Assembly: GCA_030605085.1 (NCBI GenBank)
Contig: JAUWBH010000066.1
Span: 1-28,443, forward strand
DNA: 28,443 nucleotides
Origin: Promethearchaeota archaeon
Lineage (GTDB): Archaea; Asgardarchaeota; Lokiarchaeia; Sigynarchaeales; SOKP01
Reading direction: 5' to 3'
Shown: positions 28,218 through 28,443 of the stretch, in pieces
Layout: each line of letters starts with the position of its first letter
Numbering within the stretch: the stretch's first letter is position 1
Made by a program: the position numbers and the translations under genes
Notes under the pieces: generated by a model
What the model saw: the letters and a program-made list of their open reading frames with translations, nothing else
What the model was told of the DNA's origin: nothing
Database searches by the model: none

Positions 28218-28443
28218 AATATTGAACGAAAGTGCGTTTTCTAATAAATTCATCCTAAAAATCTTTTTGACTGTAAATTCCTTTTGAAATATTAATTCGA
28301 AACTATTTATAACGCATTAAATAATTAAGCATTCTATAAGACTTCTTCCTTGATATCACATAGATATCACTCCCTTAAATAAGGTCTTCTTTTGCTCTTA
28401 GATTCATGGAAAAACTTCAAATAATGAGAAGCTTACCCAATCA

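Noticed and set aside
1..28443. tRNA, rRNA and CRISPR arrays
   Set aside because: I looked for T-loop (GTTCGA-type) sequences, conserved rRNA segments and regularly spaced repeats. The only GTTCGAA-like string (near 18299) lies in a coding frame without a cloverleaf.

Overview
The window is AT-rich archaeal DNA. Three TFB (TFIIB-like) genes, an Orc1/Cdc6 initiator, TATA-like boxes placed about 20-30 bases before start codons, and GTG/TTG starts after GAGG-type ribosome binding sites all point to Archaea. The AT-rich composition, the C2H2 zinc-finger array and the many small zinc-ribbon proteins would suit an Asgard (Lokiarchaeota-like) host, but that lineage is a guess. I found no tRNA, rRNA or CRISPR array. 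The content looks like an accessory element: a conjugative plasmid or integrated element, or a virus-plasmid hybrid. It has a replication initiator, pieces resembling a type IV secretion/conjugation apparatus, its own transcription factors, an IS66-type insertion, a probable defence cassette and long runs of small unknown genes.

Layout. 1-3073 holds a truncated membrane protein resembling the N-terminus of VirB4-type conjugation ATPases, a TPR protein, a divergent TFB and a two-helix VirB2-like membrane peptide. 3075-3987 is a complete 897-bp IS66-family deletion derivative with perfect 21-bp inverted repeats and an 8-bp target duplication. 3988-8595 carries a winged-helix protein, Cys-rich small proteins, a zinc-finger/Lys-repeat protein, a secreted C45-family N-terminal-nucleophile hydrolase and a possible RHH protein. 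8596-10006 is a two-gene minus-strand unit: a recombinase-like/HTH protein and a zinc protein.

10246-13495 is a plus-strand operon of about a dozen small genes (RHH, double HTH, winged helix, zinc ribbons, micro-proteins). 13486-16811 is bracketed by 16-bp direct repeats. It holds a membrane-anchored protein, an RNxxAH HEPN gene and a KTSC-DUF262 gene (a likely toxin or defence pair), and most of a C2H2 zinc-finger array gene. 16833-18371 is a minus-strand run of six small genes, divergent from a wHTH regulator and an unknown gene (18604-19450). An AbrB-like gene follows on the minus strand. A 449-base gap with a G6/C6 hairpin lies just before orc1/cdc6 (20202) and is the best origin candidate. 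Downstream are a wHTH gene and small genes, a second TFB (about 22675), several unknowns, a VirB11/PilT-type secretion ATPase with a Cys-rich N-terminus (24981) and a canonical TFB (27276).

A recurring oddity is that several evident reading frames open only at near-cognate codons (ACG, ATA, ATT), mostly after Shine-Dalgarno-like sequence. The proposed logic is that Orc1/Cdc6 and its upstream region drive replication, the VirB4/VirB2/VirB11-like proteins drive transfer, and the TFBs and wHTH/RHH/AbrB proteins control expression. The HEPN/DUF262 pair and the C45 hydrolase would be cargo.
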